From the NCBI GenBank assembly GCA_036023115.1, contig JAYKKT010000080.1, positions 7,825,501-7,889,500 on the forward strand: a DNA stretch of 64,000 bases. Reading direction: 5' to 3'. The position numbers were made by a program, and so were the translations under genes. Under the pieces are notes generated by a model, which had not been told where the DNA came from, searched no databases, and saw nothing but the letters and a program-made list of their open reading frames with translations. This document shows, in pieces, positions 1 to 11,303 of this stretch. This DNA comes from Brasenia schreberi. Its lineage: Eukaryota; Streptophyta; Magnoliopsida; Nymphaeales; Cabombaceae. Positions within the stretch are counted from its first letter, which is position 1, and every line of letters starts with the position of its first letter.

Positions 1-512
1 TGATCAAACTTACATTCCATATATTTTGTCTTTAATCTACTAAGTCAGAGGCCTTTGCTTTCTAATGTTTTTCTCCATAGTTCCAATTTTCTATTAACTT
101 TTTCCTTAGACTCCTCCACTCAAATAACATACACCAAGGTACTTCATCTTGAATATGTTTTGTTAACTCATCGATCACCATTATAAATAAGTATGGACTT
201 AAAGTTGATCCTTGATGTAACCCAATATTAACTTCAAAGAAGTTTGTCGTTCCTTCATGAGTCCTCACACATGTTTTTGCACCATCATACATGTCTCTTA
301 TAAGGTTAATATATGTCAATGGGATTCCTCTTCTTTCCAAAGTTCTCCAAAGAACCTCCCTCGGTACCCTGTCATAAGTTTTTTCTAGATCAATAAATAT
401 CATGTGAAGGCCTTTCTTTTTTACTCTAAAATATTTCATAAGACGTCTCAAAAGGTGAATCGCTTCAATAGTAGATCTGCCTGGCATAAATCCAAATTGG
501 TTATCTTCATAA
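1..512 (-). mobile_element. RTE-type LINE fragment (reverse transcriptase region)
   Basis: Read on the minus strand, this piece encodes the middle of a LINE reverse transcriptase, from about [16 protein letters not shown] through the [14 protein letters not shown] and [13 protein letters not shown] blocks, and it runs off the window start. It is closely related to the longer copy at 40.1-42.9 kb on the plus strand. Compared with that copy it lacks 16 bases right after CMLF, which removes the FADD catalytic motif and shifts the frame, so this copy is dead. It lies upstream of, and antisense to, the RGG-protein exons and probably sits in that gene's intron. Confidence 0.9.
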
Positions 513-1020
513 TTGACAACTATAAGAAGATAAATTTAAGTAAATGAATCATATCAAAACAAGAACACTAAACAACAGGCAAATATATCATAATCTCATC
601 TGTCTAGAGTAGGAGGCAATAGATTGCAATATATTATCAAAATGAGGGATCACTCATGAGCACATGCATACTAATTTTTAGAATATTAGAATAAGTTTAT
701 ATTATGAAAATAGGGAACCACATAGTAGAGTAAGGATATACACATGCTAATTTTTATGTATCACATCTATCTTTTATTTTCATACTGCTTGAATCTTATA
801 TCAATGGTCTTTTATCCTCTGCCGATTCACACTCGCCACAATTTTTTCACGTTTAAGAGACATTCAAGTTGTCCCTTGTTTCTTTGAGTCAAAAACCCCG
901 AAACGGCCCTAGAGAGAAAGAGACCACGGTGCCTCTCTATGTGAGAAAGATGATGATACCATAAATGGATGCCATTGTACTACCACTGCCCTGTCAAAAC
1001 TACGCCTTGTCTGAAATTGA

Positions 1021-1065
<45 letters not shown>

Positions 1066-1433
1066 CGGTGAAAGGAGATTAGGGATTTTATTTTAATTTT
1101 TGGATCAGGATAACTCATTTGGATATAGGTTGACATGATCCATTCTTATAAAATCAAAGAAACTGAGTACCCACTCACTGGTATGTGTACCCTTACCTGA
1201 TTAGTATCTGGTACGGCTACCTGATTTCTGAGGCCTTCAAATTTTCCTTAAACCATTGCATTCCGAGTCTCTGCCTGCAAATGTATATTAGTATGACTGG
1301 GCCAAGCACTTGTTCCGTCCACTGATAGTGATTGAAAGTTTGGTTGCATCGTGATATGTTTCTTCTTACTTCTTTTTGTTGAATTACATTTTCATCTTAC
1401 CCTATCAGTGCACTGTCAAATGTTTCTTCAAAG
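513..1433. other. Probable intron sequence upstream of RGG-protein exon
   Basis: No exon was recognised here. The stretch is AT-rich and contains a GA microsatellite. It ends in a usable acceptor (AG at 1432-1433) before the exon that starts GAAATGACTC. No N-terminal RGG-family coding sequence was found, so earlier exons either lie beyond the window edge or have been lost. Confidence 0.55.
1025..1060. repeat. (GA)n microsatellite
   Basis: An uninterrupted run of GA dinucleotides of about 36 bp. Confidence 0.97.
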
Positions 1434-2267
1434 GAAATGACTCTTGAAGAGTATGAAAAAATTCGTGAGGAAAAGAGGAAAGCTTTACTTGCAATGAAGG
1501 TACAAGAGAGGAAGGTTGTTCCAGATAAAGAGCTTGAGTCCATGCAGCCGCTTTTGCTTAAGAAAAACAACGATGATGTATTTATTAAGCTGGTAAGTTC
1601 AACCTATGGAAAAGTCTAAGCATTCTGGACCCATCATCTCCTTACATGAACAGCATAGTGTATGGATCGTTGACCTGTTTTCCATTTGCTTTCATGTCTA
1701 TCAGGGATCTGAGAAGGACTTGGGTAGACGGAAGGAAAATGCAGATAAGGATGACAGAGTGAAAAAGGTATGCAGTCTGCATGTTTGTGTTTGTCCGTGC
1801 CTGCCTGTGTGCACAGCACACCAAGCAGCTAGCCTCACACTTGTTCCTCTGAGAACTGTACCGGATTCATCAGTCTACGCAGCAAATACCACTTCCACAC
1901 GGCCATTAACACAGTTTCTTGAGGGTGGTCATTAACACTAAATATTTCTTATAGTGATATTTTTGAGTATCCGTTATGTATCTTCACATGTATACACTCC
2001 TAATTGCTGTTCTTCTAATTATCTCGTGCGTCAAGGTTAGCTTCTATTTATTCGTTTTCTTATTTGCGTTGGCAGGCTGTTAGTATTAATGAATTCTTAA
2101 AGCCAGCTGAAGGTGAAAGGTATTATAGTCCTGGAGGGCGAGGTCGTGGCAGGGGACATGGTGATCATGGAGGATTTAGAGGAGGCTTTGCTGGCAACCA
2201 TGCCCGTACATCTGCTGCACCTTCTATTGAAGATCCAGGCCAGTTCCCCACATTGAGTGGGAAGTAG
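1434..2267 (+). CDS. RGG-box nuclear RNA-binding protein (HABP4/PAI-RBP1 type), 3' exons
   Basis: Three in-frame exons fit at 1434-1592, 1705-1767 and 2076-2267, joined by GT-AG introns and giving 137 C-terminal residues. The peptide starts EMTLEEYEKIREEKRKALL, continues through a Lys/Asp-rich linker (GSEKD..DDRVKK) and AVSINEFLKPAEGERYY, and then enters an RGG-like Gly/Arg tract (GGRGRGRGHGDHGGFRGG). It ends with DPGQFPTLSGK. This is the order seen in the C-terminal half of plant RGGA/RGGB proteins, which bind RNA and are linked to stress responses. The 53-residue first exon starts in phase 0, exactly where homologs have the conserved EMTLEEYE block. The N-terminal exons are not visible, so this is either a gene cut by the window edge or a 3' fragment. 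All exon joins are clean and there is no internal stop. Confidence 0.85.
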
Positions 2268-3117
2268 GATTTTATGGTGATCAGGTGCCTGTTGCTTTAG
2301 TTTCATGAATTCCGTATCTCAAGGAGGTGATGCAAGAATCCACTGGAATGGTGAGGTTTCCTGTATCTAAGACATAATTTTGCTTCCTTTCTAATGATGT
2401 AAATTCAAGTGTTGGCATACAAGTACTGTCTTGCTTGAACTTTGCCTTCAATTTTGATCTAGAGTTTGTCAGTAGGCTCGTAAGAATTGTTACAGCCGGA
2501 GTGTTGCACTTTTGAGTTTTAATTCAGAACTCTTCTTATCAATTGTTAGCGTTGTGCGCATTTTGTTGTGTGCTGTCTGTTTCTGCACCTTCTATGAAAT
2601 TATCCTCCTCGTGGATCATGCTAAGCTGTTGAATGTCGTCTCTTTTCGTTGTTCTCCCATAGTTGCTCTTGGCGCCCCACCATTACGACCCTGGTAATTA
2701 ATTACCTTGGCATGAAGACGGCGACTCCATCTCTCATCTTGGCATTCCCCCCCCCCCCCGCCCCCCCCAAATTGACCATTATAAACATTTGGTTTCTGTA
2801 GAAATGCGTCCTGGTTTTCTTTCTTTATTATGAGAAATGTGTGTATGATGTTATTGATTAAAATGCCCTACCTAAAGTCTTTTGCCTATAGGACGAGTCA
2901 GATTATCCTTCCTCAGTCTTGCCGCATTTTCTCCATTTCTTTTCAGTGGCCTCTACTTTCCAACCACGTGAATCTTGGCCTGAAAATTATAATTTTCATT
3001 GGGAGACGGTTTTTGAATAAAATAGCTTTTCCTCCAGTATATAATTTTCTTTTTGGGTACAAAGGGGCCATTGAATAAAATAGCTTTGCCTTCGATATAT
3101 GATTTTCTTTCTTTTTT
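2268..3117. other. 3' flank of the RGG gene, then unassigned sequence
   Basis: The first few hundred bases are probably the 3' UTR of the RGG gene. A C-rich homopolymer follows at 2747-2768. After it comes a 42-bp direct duplication (3013-3054 and 3071-3112, both starting TTGAATAAAATAGC). No coding sequence was recognised. Confidence 0.5.
2747..2768. repeat. poly(C)/poly(G) tract
   Basis: A run of C of about 22 bp, interrupted by a single G at 2760, stands out in an otherwise AT-rich region. The complementary strand is a long G run. Confidence 0.95.
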
Positions 3118-3561
3118 GGCAAACAAGATCTTAAAGACTTCATCCATCGAATCAATGGTAACAAGCGCCCACCGAACTTCAACCAATTTTTATACCATAC
3201 CTTGTGATACACCAAGGGACTTGCAACCAGGTAGGAGTACTTGCTCTTTGTACTCCCATTGGCGCAATTTCCTTCTGTTGGACACTTTATACAAATTTCC
3301 AGGAATTAAGGGATGGTTAACAAGATCAAATTGTTCTGAAATATATCCAAATCGATAAAGCTGTTAACAAAGGTACGAGTGAGAACTGGAACAGTTATGA
3401 AGCGGTTTCTTGGATTTTGTACTTGTCCACTGATAGAAGTACGCATACCTGGTTGCAAGTCCCTTGGTGTATCACAAGGTATGGTATAAAAATTGGTTGA
3501 AGTTCAGTGGGCGCTTGTTACCATTGATTCGATGGATGATGTCTTTAAGATCTTGTTTGCC
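3118..3561. repeat. Large inverted repeat (125-bp arms, 194-bp spacer)
   Basis: Positions 3118-3242 pair with the reverse complement of 3437-3561 without gaps and with about 4 mismatches (97% identity). The arms begin GGCAAACAAGATCTTAAAG at the outside. The 194-bp spacer shows no coding sequence. A transcript from either strand would fold into a long hairpin. No clear target-site duplication was seen, so origin by foldback transposon or by local inverted duplication cannot be told apart. Confidence 0.95.
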
Positions 3562-3600
3562 ATCATAACGACTGTGATTCTTATAACAAAATAGCGTGCA

Positions 3601-3619
3601 CACACACACATACATATAG

Positions 3620-3695
<76 letters not shown>

Positions 3696-3699
3696 AGGG
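3601..3699. repeat. Compound (CA)n(TA)n(GA)n(G)n microsatellite
   Basis: Consecutive CA, TA, GA and G tracts just outside the right arm of the inverted repeat. Confidence 0.95.
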
Positions 3700-4146
3700 T
3701 AAATGCTTAAACTCATTTATGTTCAAATCTTGAATGTTTGATACTTACCTTTTATATTTAGAATTAACTTGTACTTTTTATATTTAGATTAAATGCTTTT
3801 TGTTTTGTCACATGATCAAATGACTTTGTTGGTAAAATAGATTTGAGCACATGGAAAAAGATCCTTACTTTAATGATCAAAATTAAGAAAAGTTAGAAAA
3901 TTGAAAGATACTTTGTACCTTTTCAAGTACGCCTACTTAAAAATGAGAGTACAAAGTAACTTTTAACTTTACTTTGTGAATTTTAACTATTCATTCTTTC
4001 TAATTGAATGGTTAAAATGGGGTTTTAAACTACTCATATGAAATGGATGGTTGAAAAAGTATATATAACATAAGACTTTTTATTTTAACCTTAATCACGG
4101 GAAATTGATGAAATAATTGTAATTGATTTGAATGAGGCTTGCATGA
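3700..4146. other. Intergenic, with small hairpin
   Basis: AT-rich and without recognisable genes. A short inverted repeat at about 3979-4016 (TTTTAACTATTCATT..TTGAATGGTTAAAA) resembles the inner hairpin of the MITE-like element at 20.5 kb. Confidence 0.5.
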
Positions 4147-4265
4147 AAATAATAATAATAACAATAATAATGAGAGGCCAAAGACATTGATGCCCCAAAA
4201 ATCAAAATCACGACCTTTGACATGCGCTCATAGCGCCCTGCCAAATGGGTAACGCTATGCGTGGG
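4147..4265 (-). repeat. tRNA-like SINE copy
   Basis: On the minus strand there is an A-box-like TAGCGTTACCCATTTGGCAG, then a B-box-like GGTCGTGATTTTGAT, a GGGGCAT segment and a TTATTATTG-rich 3' tail. This order matches the other copies of the family listed here. Confidence 0.7.
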
Positions 4266-5032
4266 TACAGTAGTGTATGTTGAAGTCCCTTCCAGTAGTC
4301 CAAATGAAGATTGTGGCAGGTGCAGTTCGTTGAGGGTCAGTGAACGCCGCCGTGGAACCAACATTTATGGTGTCAAGATGATGCAAATGCAACCCATATT
4401 TTCGAAAAACAATTTGTTTAAGGGAGACGTTTTAGATAAGATGAAGGGGAATGTAAGGGAACTTTGTGTATCTATTCATAGAGTTTCAGGGATTTTCTGC
4501 AAAGGTCCATGGCAAGCAGTTTCTTTCAAGTTATGTGAGGCAAACGACCCCAGAATATATACTGCTTACTATTAGTTGTTTCTTTTGAGTCAAATTGGGA
4601 TACAAGAACTGAACCTAAGGTCTTTACACGAAAACCCAAGTACCTCCTCTCTCGTGTTACTATCCAGACCCCTACAAGAAAACCCATCAGTAAATCAAAC
4701 ACGAAACTGATCAGCAAATATCATTATAAGCTGCCGGGATTCTAGTACAAGGACCCTGACAATACTAATCAAGCACATCCTAAAGCGCACATGAAAGTTC
4801 TTCGTACAACATTAACGATAAGAGCAATAGCTGTCGAATGACATTTCAGACATAGAAATCAAAAAGTAGTTAGTGGAGTCTTTCTTGAAAAGAGAGTTTA
4901 AACTGGATCACTAGAAAACTTAAGAATTAATTGGAAGATTCTACTTCTCACTTTTGTATGTCTGTTGAAAATTTAGTGCCTCATACAGATCATTTTTTAT
5001 CTTATGGAAGGACAGCATCTTTAAGGCCCCTC
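4266..5032. other. Intergenic, no gene recognised
   Basis: Nothing with convincing coding character was seen on either strand; the short open frames have no recognisable domain. Confidence 0.5.
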
Positions 5033-5155
5033 TTTCTTTTTTTGTGGTTACAAAGGTGTGGACAAAGCCAGATAAGCAATCGCTAGGAGTGGAACTCAAG
5101 ACCTGCACTTTATGAGTCAAGCGCCCTGACAGATGAGATAACCAGTTCGAGGGCA
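5033..5155 (-). repeat. tRNA-like SINE copy (near full length)
   Basis: On the minus strand: GGTTATCTCATCTGTCAGG (A box), then GGTCTTGAGTTCCACTCCT (B box), a CTGGCTTTGTCC segment, and CCTTTGTAACCACAAAAAAA as the 3' end with an A-rich tail. This is one of the best-preserved copies and sets the unit length near 120 bp. Confidence 0.8.
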
Positions 5156-5744
5156 TCTTTAGGGCCACTCTGATTCGTTCCTTCTTTTCAAACCTGTCCG
5201 CATGTTCCATCATACCAAGGGATCGTCCCTAACCAGCCTTAACATGCATGTTTGGATCGGTTTCTTATAATGTGGAAATATCACATATGAACTCCCAAAC
5301 GTTTAGGTTTCAAGACAATATACATTTATTTTAACGTATAACCTGATGATAGATACGCATTATATTACTTGTTGATGAATAAGTTTTGTGGATAATTTCC
5401 ATTCTTTTTATGGGAAAAAATTGGAACGGATTTTCTCTAATCAAACTTGGCGGTCAAATGGGAAAATGTACTCCAATCTCAGATTCACGGCCTTTTATGA
5501 ATCATTTTGGAGTATTCGATCAACTTAATATTCAGTTTCACATGAGAAGTAAATGCAAAAACCCAACTCAAGAGTTAACATTCTAGTGTCATGCTTGTCG
5601 AACTAGTCAATTTGATCCGATGCAAATGAGTTTTGGATTTAAGGCAAACCCTCTATGGGCCAAATGACCGTGGGCTACACTGGTAACCTACAGATTCAAC
5701 CCTAATCCACATTTTCTGGTTCAACTTTCCAAAAATTTAAGTGG

Positions 5745-5870
5745 CGCATCTAGACATGTCCGGTTTCGGTTAGCCCAAAATAACCGAGGCACAGGGCTGG
5801 TTCCAGAAGGGTTTCGGTTTGAGTATGGAACCGCCTGGAACCAGTTCCAGGTTACTGATATTCAATCCTA
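5745..5870. mobile_element. GGTTCCGG-rich hAT-like element, truncated
   Basis: Starts TAGACATGTCCGGTTTCGG and continues with clustered GGTTCC/GGAACC motifs. The left end matches the family defined by the copy at 57385-57675. No matching right end or target-site duplication was found. Confidence 0.6.
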
Positions 5871-6195
5871 TCAACTTACCACTTGAATAATCTTGGCTCA
5901 ACTCAAAAGAACTCTAGTGGCTATTGCCAATCTATAACAGAAATGGAAATCAGAAGGGCAATATGGCTACTGTCAAGGCATTTCTGTTAACCACGTAATA
6001 CACAAGTCAGATAACAGCAAAATTGAGGATAAAAGTACAAGCTACGCATAGGACCAGTATGCTTACCCACTGCAACCAAGCTCAGGATTTGCGGCGCCTG
6101 ACTCAGGTGAGCACAAATAGCGGTTACTGCATCCACTTCAAGCAACAAAGGCATGCAAAGGGCACATTAAGCATTACCCTAAATGGAGTTGAGCT

Positions 6196-9100
6196 TCAAA
6201 GATCATCGTAAGATACATGCCTAAACTTTTCATGCTCCCAATAAGCCGATCTGTGAGACTTGTATGACATGTTAGCCCTCGAGTTTGCAGCACTTCTTGT
6301 CGAGGATGGTCCCCCGTACTCAAGGTGTCCATTCTGCACTCTTCTACTTGTGCTTCCAATCGAAGCCATGTCAGAGAAAGGTGTTGCTTGGAGACCGCTT
6401 TCCATGACCACATCACCCTCTAATATCCGAAGAACCTAAGAGATATGATAGCAATTGTAAATGAATCCATAGGTACATGAAAACCGTGTGATTCAGATTA
6501 TTCAGTAAGTGGGTGGATGAAAGAGCGATCAATTTCAATGGGTGTTTCACCTGGGACATCCGAGGCCTTGTATTTGGATCTCTTTGGATGCATAATGATG
6601 CAGCATGCAGCATACAGACGGCTTCATGTTCAGAAAATCTGTTTCCCAAACGAGGATCTACCAGTTCATCAATAGCATGATCTTCTAACAATGGGCGAGC
6701 CTGAAAATCAAGTAACAAGATACTCGAGATAAGCCTAATCTAAAGCAAAACATACTAAACAGAACATTTGGAACTCGAAACTGTATGAAAGAAACCATAA
6801 TCTACTCTGTAAAATATACACATGAAAGCGGTTACCCATTCTGTGAGGCACTGTTCACCCTTTGGACGATTTATATCAACAGCTTTACGTCCGGTAACAA
6901 CTTCCATTAAGACAACTCCAAAGGAGTATACATCCGCCTTCTCGGTAATCTGGCCACTTTGTGCATACTCTGGTGCGAGGTACCTTGATTTTACATAGCA
7001 TATTTAACCGTTAGGAACATGGTACGGAAGCAACTTAGACATTCATAGGAGACAGGTAGTTGCTTCAAAAATATGAAAATTCCTTTCATGCCATACTGGT
7101 GAATTCATGTCCGTGATAATTAACTTTTAACAGAAAATCACATTCCAACACTGGAATGGTCTGTCTATACAATCTTTGCAGCCTGCAACTCCAGTTATCA
7201 GTAATGCTGTATACATCCTGAACAATCTCATCTGGAAGCACACATAATTGATTACTTACCCAAAGGTACCAATAACTCGCGTGTCAACTCCTTGGTCACC
7301 ATCAGGCTGCCACCTTGCTAGGCCAAAATCTCCTACCTTTGAAATATTCATTTCATCAGTAACTAAAGAATTTCATCAGCAAGCAAATCACATAGAATCC
7401 TAAGCAAGAGGGAAGCAATAATCAAAGTAAATGCTGACAATAAACATTAAGAAACAGATGCAAGAAAACACTAGCAACTAACATAAGAGAGCAATAGAGA
7501 AGCGGTTCATTACAGATCAAGCTAGCTTTTTCCCAAGTACTAGAGCAGGAAAGCGCACTTATTATCAAGACATGTTAAAAAAGTCCACTGTATATAAAAG
7601 TGTCCATTTAGTTATGGAGTTGCCAAGAGTTAATTGTTCCAAGTTTAATTATCTACTCGCTAAATTTCTTTGTGGCTGGGTGAAGGGGACTTCTTTTGTA
7701 CGTACCAGAGGAAAACATACTAATACCAAGACATGCCCAGAAAGAAAAATATGCTGCATACAACTGTCCTTTTACTTCATGGACTCGTTTGGACTGGTTC
7801 ATTTCAAACTCAATTATTTATTCCTTGTATGTCGTGCACTGGGCAAGAGGGATTTGTTCTGTGCCCAACGTCAAATTCACCAGCTGTGCCTAAACGACAA
7901 GCAAACAAGTCACAGATTTCATCATTAGCAATGTTTGTATTTTAAAACAATGATTTTAGTCATGACATGAACAACATACAATTTTCTTATTAACATGAAG
8001 GATGCCCAATCCACAGAAACAAAAACTAAACTAAATGGAAAGAACTTACAATCAATGCAAAATAAAAGAGAACAATCTGCACAATCAATGCAAAATAAAA
8101 GAGAACAATCTGCAGAGTCAAGCAAATCAGGAAAAAGATTATACCAATGGTTCAAAATCATGAGTTATAAGAATGTTATTTGGCCTCATGTCACGATGAA
8201 CGATGCAGCCAACTCTACATTCTTCATGGAGATACCTCAGTCCACGAGCAGCACCGACCGCGATTTTTTGTCGTGCAGGCCATTCTAATGGTTCCCTCTC
8301 ACTCCCTACAAATTAAAACAGCATAGAGAATAAGTTCTAGGAAAATCTGGGAAAGCTGAGAGGCACTGACAGTTGACAAATGTGGACTACAGAATAGAAA
8401 GTTGAGTCGAGAGATTTAAAAACAAAAGAGATCCCAAGACACCAAATATTCCAGGTACATCTTTGTCTACCGATTTGAGCAATTGAGTTACATGATGACA
8501 TTTTCACAAAAAATATTTGCATGTTTACAAGGTTTCTCCTTGTTTAAGGCATATGTCTCATCTCTCTCATTTGACATCCTATGAAACCCTCAAAGCTCTA
8601 ATTTAGATGTTTCTCTTAGCATCTTCTACCCAAGAAGCTTGCATAATTTGAAAGATCAAGCAGGAAGTCAATGGCAAGATCTGTTTCATGGATATGTATA
8701 TAGTTCAAGATGATGTATATCAGTGTTAAGAGGCGCTACCATAAAGATGATAATCCAGCGATCTGTTGCAGATATATTCATAAACCAATAACCTCCTCCT
8801 TCCTTCTACACAGAAACCAATCAACATTACAACATTTCGGTGCTGTGCACAGCTAAGAACTTCCACCTCCGAGCAGAATTCTTGATCTCCTTGAAAACTT
8901 GCCATCTTGTGCTGCTTGACGGCAATGGCTTGCCCATCAGGTAAAACTCCACGATGAACAGACCCAAAACCACCTTCGGCTAGAAAGTTTGCATGTGAAA
9001 ACCCACCAGTTGCAAGCTCCAATTCTGCAAAATTGAACCATCGAGGAGGTTTTCCAAAAATTGGTGCTTTGTGCTGACATATCGAGCAAAGTGGAGGAGG

Positions 9101-11303
9101 TCCTGGAGGAGTATTCCTGGATAACGAAATCGCTTCTCTAATGTCAGCAGAGAAGTTCAAATCCACCTGAAAATTTTGATTCTGAACTCCAGTATTGAGG
9201 TCCAGCTTGGTTAGTTTCTCGGTAAGCATTTGTGTTGTGGCAGTCTTAGTCTTTGTACCCTTGTCATGCTTCAAAGAAGGTTGATAGCAAGAATCTAGGA
9301 CTTCCTGCATCCACGGTTGGAGCTCTATCCTTGTCACGTTTGGGTCCGAGGAATCACTATCTGAATCTGAACAATGTGCTGGTTCCCCTGATTCGCTACC
9401 TTCATCAAGGCAACTATTGTCATTCAAGGACACAAGTTCTTTTTTCAAGCACAATCGACCCTTTGGCTCGGAAGTGATAAAAGGAGAAGTTCCAGGATCA
9501 GAACTTGATACAGAGGAGGTGCCTGTCCCAGCATCAGTTGTGGTAAATGAAGCGGCAACATCTGGTGTGCTCGTAGGAGTCACTACTGGTACTTTTAAAG
9601 AAGTCTCTTGATTTTCGGCACTGCTGGCCTGATGCTCAGAATGCTCACGTTTGGATGGCACAGGACATGTAGATTCAGCTTTGGTCTTCGGTGACCCTCC
9701 CAAATTGAGACGAAGAACTTTTGCTTCGGACCGTTTCATAACGACAATGTTGCACTGCAGCTCCTCCATGCAACATTTTTCTTCATGTCTCAGCTTCCTA
9801 TATTAAAGGGGAAATAAATTCACAAAGCAACATGAGATTGACAGAGAGTTTGAAACTTTGAAGATATCCAGGCACACATCAAACAGAACAAGAAGATGCA
9901 GAATATACTACTTGTCCAATATGACCCAGTTTGCATGAGCTCTCTTTGTTTCAGCAGCCACAGCACCACAAGGAGACCCAGAAACTACTTTTATCTTGAC
10001 ATTTATCTGCATAATGTCAAAGTTTAGGCAACAAATATTTGTGAGCTAACATGAAGCAGTATTCATTATCATAAAGCTTCTATCTGTGGAAGACTTGGAT
10101 ACATGAATGCTAGTGAAGACTTAGTAAAGGCGTCATAACAATCAAGGAAAAATGATCACTTCCCTTAAAACTCATTATCGACCAGGGACTAATTAAACTT
10201 ATAATGGACCTGGGACTAAATAGGTAGGAAGAGAAACTTTGGTTACCTTGTTTGGATCGTAAACATCCTGAAGCTGTAGCATCATTTGAGAACATGAATC
10301 CGTGATCTCATATTTGTGTTCAGAAGAAGTTCCCAGCTGCGACCTCCTAAGGCCACTTGCACAGTCCCCAGAGAACCTAGGGAACCCCCATAGCCTTCTA
10401 CCTGAAAGAAGGACCGTTGCTCAAAAGATAATAATGACCAAGAGAGAAAAAACTTTTCCATAAATTAAATTACATCAGAAGAGCCTATAATTTTAACTTG
10501 TTCGAAGTCAATCACATAAAACACTCTCTTGCTGAACTCGGTTCAGGCATCAGAGAGTTCTCTCAAGCATTTTCGGTTTACTTAAGACGGTTGTTTGTAC
10601 TTTGTCTAAGTTATTACTTTTTCTTCTGAAATAGGGTCGATAACCAGGCAGATTTGAGAGGCAATTAAAGACCACATGGACCCTTTCTTGTCTCCATCAG
10701 GCACAAGAATCGGAGGTGGACTACTTAAACCACAAGGTACGTTCATCATGTTTAAAGGCAACATCTAAGAAGGGTATTTATATGAAAATCGTATCTTCTC
10801 TAGGGCCTTCAAAGGACCAAACAGTTAGTAGGTAATACGTCCCTGAATATCTGAAGTTCATTGACATCACCAACAGACAGTAACCATGTATTTAGCATGA
10901 AATTGAGCCAAACGCAAAAACACACTTTGACCTTCTACACATTAAACAATCATCTAAAATTAAAACATGGCAATCTGAAAAAAATATCATTTAACCCTAA
11001 AGCCAGATAGCCACTTCTCTAACTCTGCATCTACTCAGCAGCCAACTCTGACAAAATATAGGAAAACAAATCCTCCAGGAAACAAAGAAGATAAGGTGAT
11101 CAGGTCACAGTAGCACCTGAACTGTGCGCAGGAACCACCACCAAGAGAGTTACACAGTCCCCCGGTTGCACAACATGAGTAAGAGCCCAAAGAAGTGCCG
11201 TCTTTGATATCTCCTTCGACGCCCTCACTGCAACCACAACCTTCTCTGTAAGGTCGGACCCTCTTTCCTGCTTTCCGCACCTGAACTGCATGTTGGAACT
11301 CAT
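6196..11303 (-). pseudogene. USP-domain receptor-like cytoplasmic kinase, one apparent frameshift
   Basis: Nine exons with GT-AG junctions: 11117-11303, 10247-10401, 9912-10006, 8740-9797, 8145-8305, 7260-7336, 6836-6984, 6551-6700 and 6196-6435. They encode about 756 residues, close to the roughly 750 of Arabidopsis At3g13690-type proteins. The N-terminus is a USP-like domain (EKVVVAVRASKEISKTALLW, ALTHVVQPGDCVTLLVVVP). A Ser-rich linker and CSICQHKAPIFGKPPRWF lead to the kinase: LAEGGFGSVHRG near residue 417, AVKQHK near 440, VHRDMRPNNIL near 537, VGDFGLAR near 555. Catalytic K, HRD and DFG are all present. In exon 7 a run of four T at 6958-6961 (plus strand) has one base too many. Frame is lost after PEYAQ, with a stop at 6885-6887, while the original frame resumes as [15 protein letters not shown]. 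All other exons are open, so a recent mutation or a homopolymer sequencing error are both possible. Start chosen at 11303 by homology. Confidence 0.9.
8049..8114. repeat. 33-bp tandem duplication in kinase intron
   Basis: Two consecutive copies of a unit starting CAATCAATGCAAAATAAAAG lie in the intron between 7337 and 8144, close to the donor of the HRD-containing exon. Confidence 0.95.
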
